From an uncultured beta proteobacterium (lineage in GTDB: Bacteria > Pseudomonadota > Gammaproteobacteria > Burkholderiales > Burkholderiaceae_C): DNA of 24,642 nucleotides. The DNA is taken from NCBI GenBank assembly GCA_903958915.1, contig CAJBVC010000265.1, positions 1 to 24,642 on the forward strand, read 5' to 3'. Made by a program: the position numbers and the translations under genes. Within the stretch, counting starts at the first letter, position 1. Every line of letters begins with the position of its first letter. Below the pieces are notes generated by a model that was not told where the DNA came from, did no database searches, and worked only from the letters and a program-made list of their open reading frames with translations. This document shows positions 7,671 through 15,595 of the stretch, piece after piece.

Positions 7671-9461
7671 ATGAAACCCACTGCGTTCGATGTCGAAACA
7701 CTGTTGGAGCGTCACGGTCGGGCGCCGGATCGTCTGGTGCAACTGCTTCGGGATATCCAGGCTGAGCAAACATGGCTGTCGCGTGACACGCTGAGCGTGG
7801 TGGCAAAGGCTTTGCAACTTCCGTTGGCGCATGTCGAAGGGGTCGCCGGGTTTTACCGCTTCTTTCATCAGCGGCCAGTCGGTCAGTATCGGGTCTTGTT
7901 CAGTGACAATATCACCGACCGGATGCAGGGTAGCGAGGCCCTTTTGAACGACCTCTGCGTGCGACTTCAGGTGACCGCGGGGAGAATGAGCCAGGACGGA
8001 CTGGTCAGCGTGGATCGGACCTCCTGCATCGGGTTGTGTGATCAGGGTCCCTCCGTCCTGGTCAACCACACACATGCCATTGGCCAGCTGGACGGCAAGC
8101 GGATAGCCGCATTGTCTGAACTGATTCTGGCGCGGGTGCCAATCACCCAGTGGCCCGCGCACTGGTTCGTGGCGAACGATAACATCCGCCGCAGCGATGT
8201 GCTGTTGGGCTCGCAGTTGGAGCCAGGGCAAGCCCTAAAAGCGGCACTGGCGCGAGGCTCGCAAGGCATGCTCGATGAGATCAAAATTTCCAGTTTGCGG
8301 GGTCGAGGGGGCGCAGGATTTGCCACGGGAACCAAATGGGAACTGTGCCGCAAGGCAATCGGCACACAGCACTTCGTGATTTGCAACGCCGACGAGGGCG
8401 AACCGGGAACCTTCAAGGATCGCGTGTTGCTCAACCGCTACGCCGATCTCGTATTCGAGGGCATGACCGTGGCGGCATGGGTCCTGGGAGCCAAGCGCGG
8501 GCTCGTGTACCTGCGTGGCGAGTACAGCTACCTGCTGGACGCACTGCAAGCCGTGCTGCAGCGCCGTCGCGAACAGGGCTTGCTGGGCAGCGCGATTCTT
8601 GGCGAAGCGGACTTTGACTTTGATATCGAGATTCATCTTGGAGCCGGCGCTTATGTGTGCGGCGAAGAGTCTGCGCTGATCGAATCCCTGGAGGGAAAAC
8701 GCGGCACGCCACGAATCCGCCCGCCGTTTCCGGTGGAGAAGGGATATCTCGGGCAACCCACCACCGTCAACAACGTCGAGACCTATTGCGCCGCCAGCCT
8801 GATTGCCTTGAACGGAGGCACGTGGTGGGCCGGTATCGGCACCAAAAAGTCCACTGGAACCAAGATTCACTCCATATCAGGAGACTGCGAGTACCCTGGA
8901 ATCTACGAGTACCCTTATGGCACCAGCGTGCGCACCTTGCTCGAAGCATGCGGCGCGCGCGATACCCAGGCGGTCCAAGTGGGAGGTCCTTCGGGAGTGT
9001 GCCTCTCAGCGTTTGAGTTTGGGCGGCGAATTGCGTTCGAGGATGTCCCCACGGCTGGCGCCTTCATGGTGTTCGACCGGTCGCGCGATATGTTTGAAGT
9101 GGCGCGCAACTTTGCGCATTTTTTCGCCCATGAAAGCTGTGGTTTCTGCACGCCCTGTCGGGTGGGGACCGCGCTTGTGGTCAAACGGATGGACAAGTTG
9201 GCCGCGGGGTACGGGTCACGCTACGATGTCGATGTGCTGTTGGAGATGGACAAGCTAATGCATGTCGCCACCCATTGTGGACTCGGAGCAGCCGCTTGCA
9301 ACTCTTTGCATGAGACGATAGAAAAGTTTCGACCTGCGTACGAGAACCGGCTGAAATCCCTGTACTTCGAACCAGGGTTTGACCTCGACGCCGAGTTGTC
9401 CGTGGCACGGCATCTCACCGGCCGCGACGATGCAGCGGCGCATCTGGAGAATCAGGCATGA
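7671..9461 (+). CDS. hoxF: NAD-reducing hydrogenase diaphorase subunit HoxF
   Basis: A 596-residue NAD(H)- and FMN-binding subunit of the soluble NAD-reducing [NiFe] hydrogenase; it transfers electrons between the iron-sulfur chain and NAD+. Residues 1 to about 160 form a NuoE-like domain and the rest a NuoF-like domain. FMN/NAD signatures are GRGGAGFATGTKW (residue 211 on), CNADEGEPGTFKDR and GAGAYVCGEESALIESLEGK. A [4Fe-4S] site is formed by ESCGFCTPCR (C490, C493, C496) and a cysteine in CGLGAAAC. In the NuoE-like part only C119 and C123 (SCIGLCDQ) are in cluster-binding positions; the first cysteine pair of NuoE is absent. The ATG at 7671 has AAGGA 9 bases upstream. It is the first gene of hoxFUYHW, separated from lldD by 114 bp, so it probably has its own promoter. 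Confidence 0.95.
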   Translation: MKPTAFDVETLLERHGRAPDRLVQLLRDIQAEQTWLSRDTLSVVAKALQLPLAHVEGVAGFYRFFHQRPVGQYRVLFSDNITDRMQGSEALLNDLCVRLQVTAGRMSQDGLVSVDRTSCIGLCDQGPSVLVNHTHAIGQLDGKRIAALSELILARVPITQWPAHWFVANDNIRRSDVLLGSQLEPGQALKAALARGSQGMLDEIKISSLRGRGGAGFATGTKWELCRKAIGTQHFVICNADEGEPGTFKDRVLLNRYADLVFEGMTVAAWVLGAKRGLVYLRGEYSYLLDALQAVLQRRREQGLLGSAILGEADFDFDIEIHLGAGAYVCGEESALIESLEGKRGTPRIRPPFPVEKGYLGQPTTVNNVETYCAASLIALNGGTWWAGIGTKKSTGTKIHSISGDCEYPGIYEYPYGTSVRTLLEACGARDTQAVQVGGPSGVCLSAFEFGRRIAFEDVPTAGAFMVFDRSRDMFEVARNFAHFFAHESCGFCTPCRVGTALVVKRMDKLAAGYGSRYDVDVLLEMDKLMHVATHCGLGAAACNSLHETIEKFRPAYENRLKSLYFEPGFDLDAELSVARHLTGRDDAAAHLENQA

Positions 9462-9517
9462 CGGGCGCGCGCAGTTGCCCGATGGCGTTTGGCATCGATC
9501 AAGAGATGGGAGGCTAA
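9458..9517 (+). CDS. Short bridging ORF between hoxF and hoxU (speculative)
   Basis: A 19-codon ORF begins with an ATG that overlaps the hoxF stop (ATGA at 9458-9461) and ends in TAA at 9515-9517, one base before the hoxU GTG. It fills the hoxF-hoxU gap exactly and carries the hoxU ribosome-binding site (GGGAGG) inside its last codons. It could couple translation of hoxU to hoxF. It may equally be an accident; the peptide resembles nothing I know. Confidence 0.25.
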   Translation: MTGARSCPMAFGIDQEMGG

Positions 9518-9518
9518 G

Positions 9519-10241
9519 GTGGCAAACACACGGTACGACAGTGACTGCTTCTCGCTGGATGGAGTGGACGTCGAGTTTCAGAGCGGTGAAACCATTTTGC
9601 AGGCTGCGACCCAAGCGGGGCGCTTCATTCCCCATCTGTGTTCGCGACCGGGGTTTCATCCAGGGGCATCCTGCCGCTTGTGTGTGGTCAAGGTCAACGG
9701 ACGGTATGCTTCGGCATGCACTCTAAAGGCCACTGCGGGACTTGAAGTTGAAAGCCGGACTAGTGAACTTGATCACCATCGCCGAACCTTGCTGCGAATG
9801 CTGTTCATTGAGGGCAACCACTTTTGCCCGTCCTGCGAGAAAAGCGGTGATTGCCTGTTGCAGGCGACCGCTTACCAGCTGGAAATGCGCGGGCCACGTT
9901 TTGAAGAGTTCTACCCCAACCGCCAGGTCGACGCGACGCATCCCGACATCTTGCTGGACTTCAACCGTTGCATTCTGTGCGGTTTGTGCGTTCAGGCCAG
10001 CCAGGATGTCGATGGCAAGAACATCTTTGCGATAGGTGGTTATGGCATCGACTCCCATTTGATCGTTAACAGCGTGAGCGGCAAACTCGGTGACACCAAC
10101 ATGGCGCTCACGGATCGGGCCGCCCATGTCTGTCCGGTTGGCGTTATTCTGCCCAAACGCGTTGGCTTTGCCGTACCGATTGGTGAGCGCACCTACGATG
10201 CACAGCCGTTGGCCAGTATGGCTGAGGAGAAAGCAAATTGA
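9519..10241 (+). CDS. hoxU: NAD-reducing hydrogenase diaphorase subunit HoxU
   Basis: A 240-residue iron-sulfur subunit (NuoG N-terminal-like) linking HoxF to the hydrogenase module. From the N terminus: a plant-type [2Fe-2S] domain with cysteines in HLCSRPGFHPGASCRLC and ACTLKA; a His-containing [4Fe-4S] motif EGNHFCPSCEKSGDC; then a C-terminal cluster motif CILCGLC with a partner in HVCPVG. The GTG at 9519 is chosen because GGGAGG ends 5 bases before it and the protein then starts MANTRYD; a TTG at 9489 in the same frame lacks such a site. Its end overlaps hoxY in TTGA. Confidence 0.93.
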   Translation: MANTRYDSDCFSLDGVDVEFQSGETILQAATQAGRFIPHLCSRPGFHPGASCRLCVVKVNGRYASACTLKATAGLEVESRTSELDHHRRTLLRMLFIEGNHFCPSCEKSGDCLLQATAYQLEMRGPRFEEFYPNRQVDATHPDILLDFNRCILCGLCVQASQDVDGKNIFAIGGYGIDSHLIVNSVSGKLGDTNMALTDRAAHVCPVGVILPKRVGFAVPIGERTYDAQPLASMAEEKAN

Positions 10242-10804
10242 CAGCAATTGCAAGTCCTGGGGTGCAGCGCAAGCTGAAGGTCGCCACCGTCTCGCTGGCC
10301 GGGTGTTTCGGGTGCCACATGTCCTTGCTGGACATCGATGAAAAGCTGTTTCCGCTTATCGACTTGATTGAGTTTGATCGGTCGCCGCTAACCGACATCA
10401 AGGAAGTTGGAAAGTGCGATATCGGCCTGATTGAAGGTGGACTCTGCAATTCCGAGAACGTCGAGGTGCTCAGAGAGTTCCGCCGCCAATGCAAAACCTT
10501 GATCGCCCTGGGTGCCTGTGCTGTCAATGGTGGCCTGCCCGCGCAGCGAAACCACCACAACGTTGGCACCTTGCTCACCGGTGTTTATCAGGCCGGAATC
10601 GGCTTGCGACCGGGCAGCCGGATCCCAGACGACTCCGAATTGCCCTTACCGCTCAACAAGGTCCATCCCATACTGGAAGTTGTTCATGTGGATTATTTCC
10701 TTCCGGGTTGTCCCCCTTCTGCGGATGCGATCTGGAAGTTTCTCATCGACCTGATGGCCGGACGAACTCCGAAGCTGGGCCACGGCCTGATTCATTTTGA
10801 TTGA
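10238..10804 (+). CDS. hoxY: NAD-reducing hydrogenase small subunit HoxY
   Basis: A 188-residue small subunit of the hydrogenase module, holding the [4Fe-4S] cluster next to the NiFe site. Cysteines are in LAGCFGCHMSLLD (the CxxC of the family), LGACAVNGG and LPGCPPSAD. It is short, as in group 3d enzymes, and has no Tat signal, fitting a cytoplasmic enzyme. The start is a TTG whose last two bases are shared with the hoxU TGA (TTGA at 10238-10241); GAGGAG lies 8 bases upstream. hoxH starts 14 bases after its stop. Confidence 0.93.
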   Translation: MTAIASPGVQRKLKVATVSLAGCFGCHMSLLDIDEKLFPLIDLIEFDRSPLTDIKEVGKCDIGLIEGGLCNSENVEVLREFRRQCKTLIALGACAVNGGLPAQRNHHNVGTLLTGVYQAGIGLRPGSRIPDDSELPLPLNKVHPILEVVHVDYFLPGCPPSADAIWKFLIDLMAGRTPKLGHGLIHFD

Positions 10805-10818
10805 GGACAGAGGCTCTC

Positions 10819-12333
10819 ATGAATGCTAATCTGGAAACTGCGAGCGACCCTTCCACATTGCGCCGCGTCGCCATTGACCCTGTGTCACGCGTGGAGGGTC
10901 ATGGCAAGGTAACGATTCTGGTCGACGAACAGCGCCGTGTGCAGCAGGTGCGACTACACATTGTCGAGTTTCGCGGCTTCGAGAAATTCATTGAAGGTCG
11001 CCCGTACTGGGAAGTGCCGGTGATGGTGCAACGTTTGTGCGGAATCTGTCCGGTTTCGCACCATTTGGCGGCCTCCAAGGCGCTCGACCACATCGTTGGT
11101 GCGCAACCCATCACGGTCAGTGCCGAAAAGCTGCGGCGACTGATGCACTATGGCCAGATGATGCAGTCGCATGCCTTGCACTTCTTCCACCTTTCCTCGC
11201 CCGATCTCTTGTTTGGCTTTGATTCCGATGTCGCCCTACGCAACATCGTTGGCGTCGCGAAAGCCCATCCCGAGATCGCCATGCAGGGGGTCATGATGCG
11301 CAAGTTCGGCCAGGAGGTGATTCGCGTGACCGCTGGCAAACGCATCCATGGCACCGGTTCGGTACCGGGCGGCGTCAATAAACACCTTAGCCTGGCTGAC
11401 CGTGACTTGCTTCGCCAGGATGTACCCAGAATGCTGGAATGGGCGCAGTCGGCTGTCGCAATTGTGAAGTCACTGCACACGCAAAACAGCAAACTCTATG
11501 ATGGCTTTGGGAACTTTCAGTCCAACATGATGTCCCTGGTGCGATCGGACGGTGCACTCGACTTTTACGACGGTGTATTGCGCGCGCGCGATGCGAGTGG
11601 AAAGATCATTGCGGATGGCATCAGTGACCAGGACTACCTCGATCTCATCGAAGAAGAGGTGAAACCCTGGAGTTACATGAAGTTTCCATACCTCAAGAGC
11701 CTGGGGAACATTTCGGGTTGGTACCGAGTGGGGCCACTGGCGAGAGTCCAGAACTGCGATTTCATTCCCAGCCCTTTGGCTGAGGCTGCGCGAAAGGAGT
11801 TTGTCGCCTGGGGCAAGGGAACGCTGATACACGCAACACTGGCGTACCACTGGGCGCGCATGATCGAGCTACTGCATTCAATGGAGGTGATTGCCGAACT
11901 ACTTGATGACCCCGTGCTGCTCGCGGGTGACCTGATGGCCGCTGGTCCCAGAAAATTGGCAGGAGCAGGCGTGATTGAGGCTCCGCGCGGCACATTGATG
12001 CACCATTACGAGGTTGGCGCCGATGATCTGGTGACGATGTGCAACCTGATTGTTTCTACTACCCACAATAACCAGGCCATGAACGAAGCAGTCCGCTCGG
12101 TCGCAAGTGAGTATCTTGATGGCCAGGAACTGACGGAGGGTTTGCTTAACCATATCGAGGTCGCCATCCGCGCCTATGACCCCTGTCTCTCGTGCGCTAC
12201 TCACGCCCTTGGAAAGATGCCTCTGGAGGTCACTTTGCTTGCAGCCGATGGCGCGGTGCTTGACCACGTTCAAAAGTCCCCGGAACTGGGAATGACGCGG
12301 CCCGCGCCTGCACTTGCGGTTCTGGAGCCCTGA
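10819..12333 (+). CDS. hoxH: NAD-reducing hydrogenase large subunit HoxH ([NiFe] catalytic subunit)
   Basis: A 504-residue large subunit that binds the NiFe(CN)2CO centre where H2 is split. The two nickel-binding motifs are intact: RLCGIC (C74, C77) near the N terminus and DPCLSCATH (C456, C459, H462) near the C terminus. The N-terminal IDPVSRVEGHGK motif is also present. After H462 there is a 42-residue tail, beginning ALGKMPL, that should be removed by the protease HoxW once nickel is inserted; this is longer than the roughly 24 residues I recall for the Ralstonia eutropha protein. The ATG at 10819 has AGAGG 5 bases upstream. hoxW follows directly. Confidence 0.96.
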   Translation: MNANLETASDPSTLRRVAIDPVSRVEGHGKVTILVDEQRRVQQVRLHIVEFRGFEKFIEGRPYWEVPVMVQRLCGICPVSHHLAASKALDHIVGAQPITVSAEKLRRLMHYGQMMQSHALHFFHLSSPDLLFGFDSDVALRNIVGVAKAHPEIAMQGVMMRKFGQEVIRVTAGKRIHGTGSVPGGVNKHLSLADRDLLRQDVPRMLEWAQSAVAIVKSLHTQNSKLYDGFGNFQSNMMSLVRSDGALDFYDGVLRARDASGKIIADGISDQDYLDLIEEEVKPWSYMKFPYLKSLGNISGWYRVGPLARVQNCDFIPSPLAEAARKEFVAWGKGTLIHATLAYHWARMIELLHSMEVIAELLDDPVLLAGDLMAAGPRKLAGAGVIEAPRGTLMHHYEVGADDLVTMCNLIVSTTHNNQAMNEAVRSVASEYLDGQELTEGLLNHIEVAIRAYDPCLSCATHALGKMPLEVTLLAADGAVLDHVQKSPELGMTRPAPALAVLEP

Positions 12334-12353
12334 CCATTACCAGCCCGGCAATC

Positions 12354-12851
12354 TTGGTATTGGGCTGGGGCAACCTCAGTCGGGCTGACGACGCGTTGGG
12401 ACCGCTGTTGATCCAAGGCTTGCAGCGGGCGCTGGGTGACAGTGCACGGGATAAAGTCGAGTTCCTGGAGGATTACCAGCTTCAGGTTGAACATGCGCTG
12501 GACTTGGTTGCTCGCCAACACATTCTTTTGGTCGATGCCAGTGCCAGCTGTGCTGCACCGTTTGAAATTCACTCGTGCCGGCCTGCGCGCGATGCAAGTT
12601 ATACCAGCCATGCATTGACACCGGAAGCCTTGCTGCAAGTGTACGTGGACGTTCAGGGATGCTTACCACCACCCACCACCTTGCTCGCAATACGAGGTGA
12701 GTCGTTCGAATTGGGAGCTTCAGTGGGCGAGGCAGCGACCCACAACCTGGCTATGGCCGTGCAATGGGCGCTCGCCTGGATTCAGGAGCGTCAGGGCGAT
12801 CGGGTGAACCTTGCCACGACTCGCGCATCTTCATCCAGCAACACCAATTGA
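12354..12851 (+). CDS. hoxW: HoxH maturation endopeptidase HoxW
   Basis: A protein of about 165-171 residues of the hydrogenase maturation protease family (HybD/HycI/HoxW), which removes the C-terminal tail of HoxH after nickel insertion. Visible are the N-terminal VLGWGNLSRADDALGP, the metal-binding aspartate segment LLVDAS and the histidine in TSHALTPEALL. No ATG exists at the 5' end. The TTG at 12354 is the conservative start, but it cuts the first beta strand (ILVLGWGN). An ATT at 12336, 8 bases after GGAG, or a CTG at 12330 overlapping the hoxH stop as CTGA, would give a better N terminus. The last 61 bp overlap the META-domain gene on the other strand. Confidence 0.9.
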   Translation: MVLGWGNLSRADDALGPLLIQGLQRALGDSARDKVEFLEDYQLQVEHALDLVARQHILLVDASASCAAPFEIHSCRPARDASYTSHALTPEALLQVYVDVQGCLPPPTTLLAIRGESFELGASVGEAATHNLAMAVQWALAWIQERQGDRVNLATTRASSSSNTN

Positions 12852-13243
12852 GCATCACCCTCGAAACGCAACGCGCGGGCACGCTCCAATGCCTTGAAAA
12901 ACTTGTCCTCCTGACCACCAGGCATCGTCATGCAGGGCTTGCCCACGGGCATCAGATTGGCAAACCGCAGATGAACGCCTTGAGGATTGGCCAAAGCGGA
13001 GAAGCCATTGCAACCACCGCTGCCCTCTACGCGGTCCGTGCGAATCCAGCGCAACGCGGGTTTGGGCGGAGCAACTTCATCCAATCCTTCCACGGAGAAC
13101 GCGAACCATTGCCCACCGACCAGTGAGGGGGCCGCCGGTGCCGGGGCTGGGGTGGTTAGTTGGACTGGCACCGGCTTTTCGAACGACGAGCAAGCGGCTA
13201 AAAAGGCCACAAGGAAGACGGGGAAATATTGAGAAAGGCGCAT
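12791..13243 (-). CDS. META-domain (HslJ-like) lipoprotein
   Basis: A 150-residue predicted lipoprotein. A signal peptide ends in the lipobox LAAC (C18), followed by Ser, consistent with outer-membrane sorting. A Pro/Ala-rich linker (to about residue 42) leads into a META/HslJ domain, recognisable by GSGGCNGFSALANPQG and the later VGKPCM, two conserved cysteine positions of the family. Function of such domains is poorly known; HslJ is linked to heat and novobiocin resistance. It starts 6 bp after rfbC and so probably belongs to the rfbBDAC transcript. Its 3' end runs 61 bp into hoxW on the opposite strand. Confidence 0.82.
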   Translation of the reverse strand: MRLSQYFPVFLVAFLAACSSFEKPVPVQLTTPAPAPAAPSLVGGQWFAFSVEGLDEVAPPKPALRWIRTDRVEGSGGCNGFSALANPQGVHLRFANLMPVGKPCMTMPGGQEDKFFKALERARALRFEGDAQLVLLDEDARVVARFTRSP

Positions 13244-13249
13244 TGCCTG

Positions 13250-13798
13250 TCACTCAAAGGTCAGCGCCGTCGCCAGTGGACTGCCGGCTTGGTCTTTTGC
13301 CGACAACTTAGGCTCCATTGGCAGGGCCGGCCAGACAATTCCAATCGATGGATCATTCCAGGCGATGCACTGCTCGTGTTCAGGCGCGTAGTAGTCGGTC
13401 GTCTTGTACAGAAATTCAGCGGCTTCGGATAGCACAACGAAACCGTGCGCAAAGCCTGGTGGCACCCACATCTGCAACTTGTTTTCTGCCGAAAGCAGGA
13501 ACCCCACCCATTTTCCGAAGGTTGGCGAGCGGCGACGCAAATCCACCGCAACGTCAAACACCTCGCCTACGGCAACCCGCACCAGCTTACCCTGCGGCTG
13601 GCGTATCTGGTAGTGCAAGCCCCGCAGCACGCCTTGCTGCGACCGCGAGTGATTGTCCTGCACAAAGTCCACATCCAGACCGGTCGCGCTGGCGAAAGCG
13701 CGCTGGTTGAAACTCTCGTAAAAAAACCCCCGAACGTCGCCGAACACGCGCGGCTCGATCAGCAGCACATCAGGAATTGCGGTAGGTGTGACCTTCAT
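13250..13798 (-). CDS. rfbC: dTDP-4-dehydrorhamnose 3,5-epimerase
   Basis: A 182-residue cupin-fold enzyme for the third step of dTDP-L-rhamnose synthesis: double epimerisation of dTDP-4-keto-6-deoxyglucose. The signature VLRGLHYQ carries the catalytic His (H62); K71 and the [14 protein letters not shown] stretch line the active site, and GFAHGF is the cupin segment. Length is typical. The ATG at 13798 overlaps the rfbA stop (ATGA). The gene order on the minus strand is rfbB, rfbD, rfbA, rfbC, the common arrangement in proteobacteria. rmlC is a synonym. Confidence 0.96.
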   Translation of the reverse strand: MKVTPTAIPDVLLIEPRVFGDVRGFFYESFNQRAFASATGLDVDFVQDNHSRSQQGVLRGLHYQIRQPQGKLVRVAVGEVFDVAVDLRRRSPTFGKWVGFLLSAENKLQMWVPPGFAHGFVVLSEAAEFLYKTTDYYAPEHEQCIAWNDPSIGIVWPALPMEPKLSAKDQAGSPLATALTFE

Positions 13799-14706
13799 GT
13801 CAATTTGCCCTCACCCAGCAACCCTTGCAGGTACTTCCCATAGCCGTTCTTGGCCAGCGGTACGGCAAGTCGGGCCAGTTGTTCGTCGTTAATGAATCCG
13901 TTGCGCCAGGCGATTTCTTCGACGCAGGCAATCTTCAGACCCTGGCGACGCTCTAGCGTCGCGATGAACTGGCTGGCTTCCAGCAAACTGTCATGGGTTC
14001 CGGTGTCAAGCCAGGCATAGCCGCGCTGCATGATTTGTACGCTGAGTTGGCGCTGCTCAAGATAGGCTTGGTTAACGGACGTAATCTCCAGCTCGCCACG
14101 GTGGCTGGGTTTCACCGCTTTCGCAATATCCACCACCTGGTTGTCGTAGAAATACAGGCCAGTAACAGCAAAATTGCTCTGCGGCCTGGTCGGCTTTTCT
14201 TCGATGCTGCGCGCACGTCCGGCCGCATCGAAAGCCACCACGCCATAACGCTCCGGGTCCTGCACATGGTAGGCAAAGACCGTGGCTCCCTCAGGCTGCC
14301 CATGAGCGCTGTGCAAGAGCGTGTGCAGGTCGTGGCCATAAAAAATATTGTCCCCAAGCACCAGAGCGCTGGTGCTATTGCCGATGAAACTCTCGCCAAT
14401 CAGAAACGCTTGGGCCAGCCCGTCCGGACTGGGCTGCACCGCGTACTGCAGGTTCAACCCCCACTGGCTGCCATCGCCCAGCAATTGGGTGAAACGCGGC
14501 GTATCCTGCGGCGTGCTGATGACCAGAATGTCACGCATCCCTGCCAGCATCAGCGTGCTCAATGGGTAGTAGATCATCGGCTTGTCGTACACCGGCAGCA
14601 GTTGCTTGCTCATGGCCAGCGTGGCGGGGTGCAGTCGAGTACCCGACCCACCGGCAAGGATGATGCCCTTGCGGGATGCGCTTTGAGAATGGGCGGCGCT
14701 ATTCAT
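13795..14706 (-). CDS. rfbA: Glucose-1-phosphate thymidylyltransferase
   Basis: A 303-residue nucleotidyltransferase making dTDP-glucose from glucose 1-phosphate and dTTP, the first step of dTDP-rhamnose synthesis. The N-terminal nucleotide loop [16 protein letters not shown], the substrate-binding segment [18 protein letters not shown] and the metal-binding VLGDNIFYG are all present. Length matches RfbA/RmlA. Its start lies 8 bp inside the 3' end of rfbD, and its stop overlaps the rfbC start, so the four genes are translated as a coupled set. Confidence 0.96.
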   Translation of the reverse strand: MNSAAHSQSASRKGIILAGGSGTRLHPATLAMSKQLLPVYDKPMIYYPLSTLMLAGMRDILVISTPQDTPRFTQLLGDGSQWGLNLQYAVQPSPDGLAQAFLIGESFIGNSTSALVLGDNIFYGHDLHTLLHSAHGQPEGATVFAYHVQDPERYGVVAFDAAGRARSIEEKPTRPQSNFAVTGLYFYDNQVVDIAKAVKPSHRGELEITSVNQAYLEQRQLSVQIMQRGYAWLDTGTHDSLLEASQFIATLERRQGLKIACVEEIAWRNGFINDEQLARLAVPLAKNGYGKYLQGLLGEGKLT

Positions 14707-15595
14707 GGTTCATTTCCTTCAACATACGGGCAACTCCGATTCTCCAGTCCGGCAGGTGCAGGCCAAACGTGGCTTGCAGCTTGGACGTATTCAGCCGCGA
14801 GTTCAGTGGACGTGCGGCTGCAGTCGGATACGCCGAGGTTGGAATGGGTTGCACATCTTTCACTATCAATTTCATAGCTGGTCGCGCAGTCTGTACCTGC
14901 GAAAAGACGTAATTTGCATAGTCAAACCAGCTGGTTTCCCCTGCCGCTGCGAGATGGTACACGCCCGCAAAGGGTGCGCGTGCCGACAGAGCGTGCGCTG
15001 TGCAGTCGGCCAGCAGGTCGGCTCCGGTGGGCGCACCGCGCTGGTCGTCGATCACCTGCAGGCTTTCGCGCTGCGTTGCAAGACGTAGCATGGTTTTGGC
15101 GAAATTGCCACCACGTGCACCATAAACCCAACTGGTGCGAAATATCAAATGTCTTGCACACAGCGCAACCGCCTTCTCGCCTTCGAGCTTGGTTCGCCCA
15201 TACACACTCAGCGGACCGGTGCCGTCGTCTTCACGCCAGGGTCTCTGACCAGTGCCATCAAAGACGTAATCCGTGCTGTAGTGCACCATCCAGGCACCGA
15301 GTTTCTGGGCTTCTTGCGCCAACACTCCCGGCGCCAGAGTATTGATAATGTGGGCCAGCTCGGGCTCGCTTTCCGCCCGGTCCACCGCAGTGTAGGCCGC
15401 CGCATTGACGATGACGTCAGGGCGAACAGATCGAACGGTCTGCGCCAATGGTTCCAACTGCGTGAGGTCACCACACAGACCGTCCACGTTATCGGCGCTA
15501 TTGCGCCCCAACGCGATGAGTTCTCCCAAAGGCTGCAGGCTGCGTTGCAGTTCCCAGCCCACCTGCCCTTCGCGTCCCAACAACAGAACCTTCAT
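14699..15595 (-). CDS. rfbD: dTDP-4-dehydrorhamnose reductase
   Basis: A 298-residue short-chain dehydrogenase/reductase catalysing the last step, NAD(P)H-dependent reduction to dTDP-L-rhamnose. It shows the nucleotide loop [10 protein letters not shown] at the N terminus, the catalytic Thr/Asp segment [11 protein letters not shown] and the YGRTKLEGE motif with the Tyr and Lys of the SDR active site. Length is normal. It starts 4 bp inside rfbB (ATGA overlap) and overlaps rfbA at its end. Confidence 0.96.
   Translation of the reverse strand: MKVLLLGREGQVGWELQRSLQPLGELIALGRNSADNVDGLCGDLTQLEPLAQTVRSVRPDVIVNAAAYTAVDRAESEPELAHIINTLAPGVLAQEAQKLGAWMVHYSTDYVFDGTGQRPWREDDGTGPLSVYGRTKLEGEKAVALCARHLIFRTSWVYGARGGNFAKTMLRLATQRESLQVIDDQRGAPTGADLLADCTAHALSARAPFAGVYHLAAAGETSWFDYANYVFSQVQTARPAMKLIVKDVQPIPTSAYPTAAARPLNSRLNTSKLQATFGLHLPDWRIGVARMLKEMNHE

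Noticed and set aside
13130..13185. Inverted repeat GCCGGTGCC / GGCACCGGC in the lipoprotein gene
   Set aside because: It is short, lies in a Pro/Ala-rich linker coding region with repetitive codons, and has no T-run; chance is sufficient.
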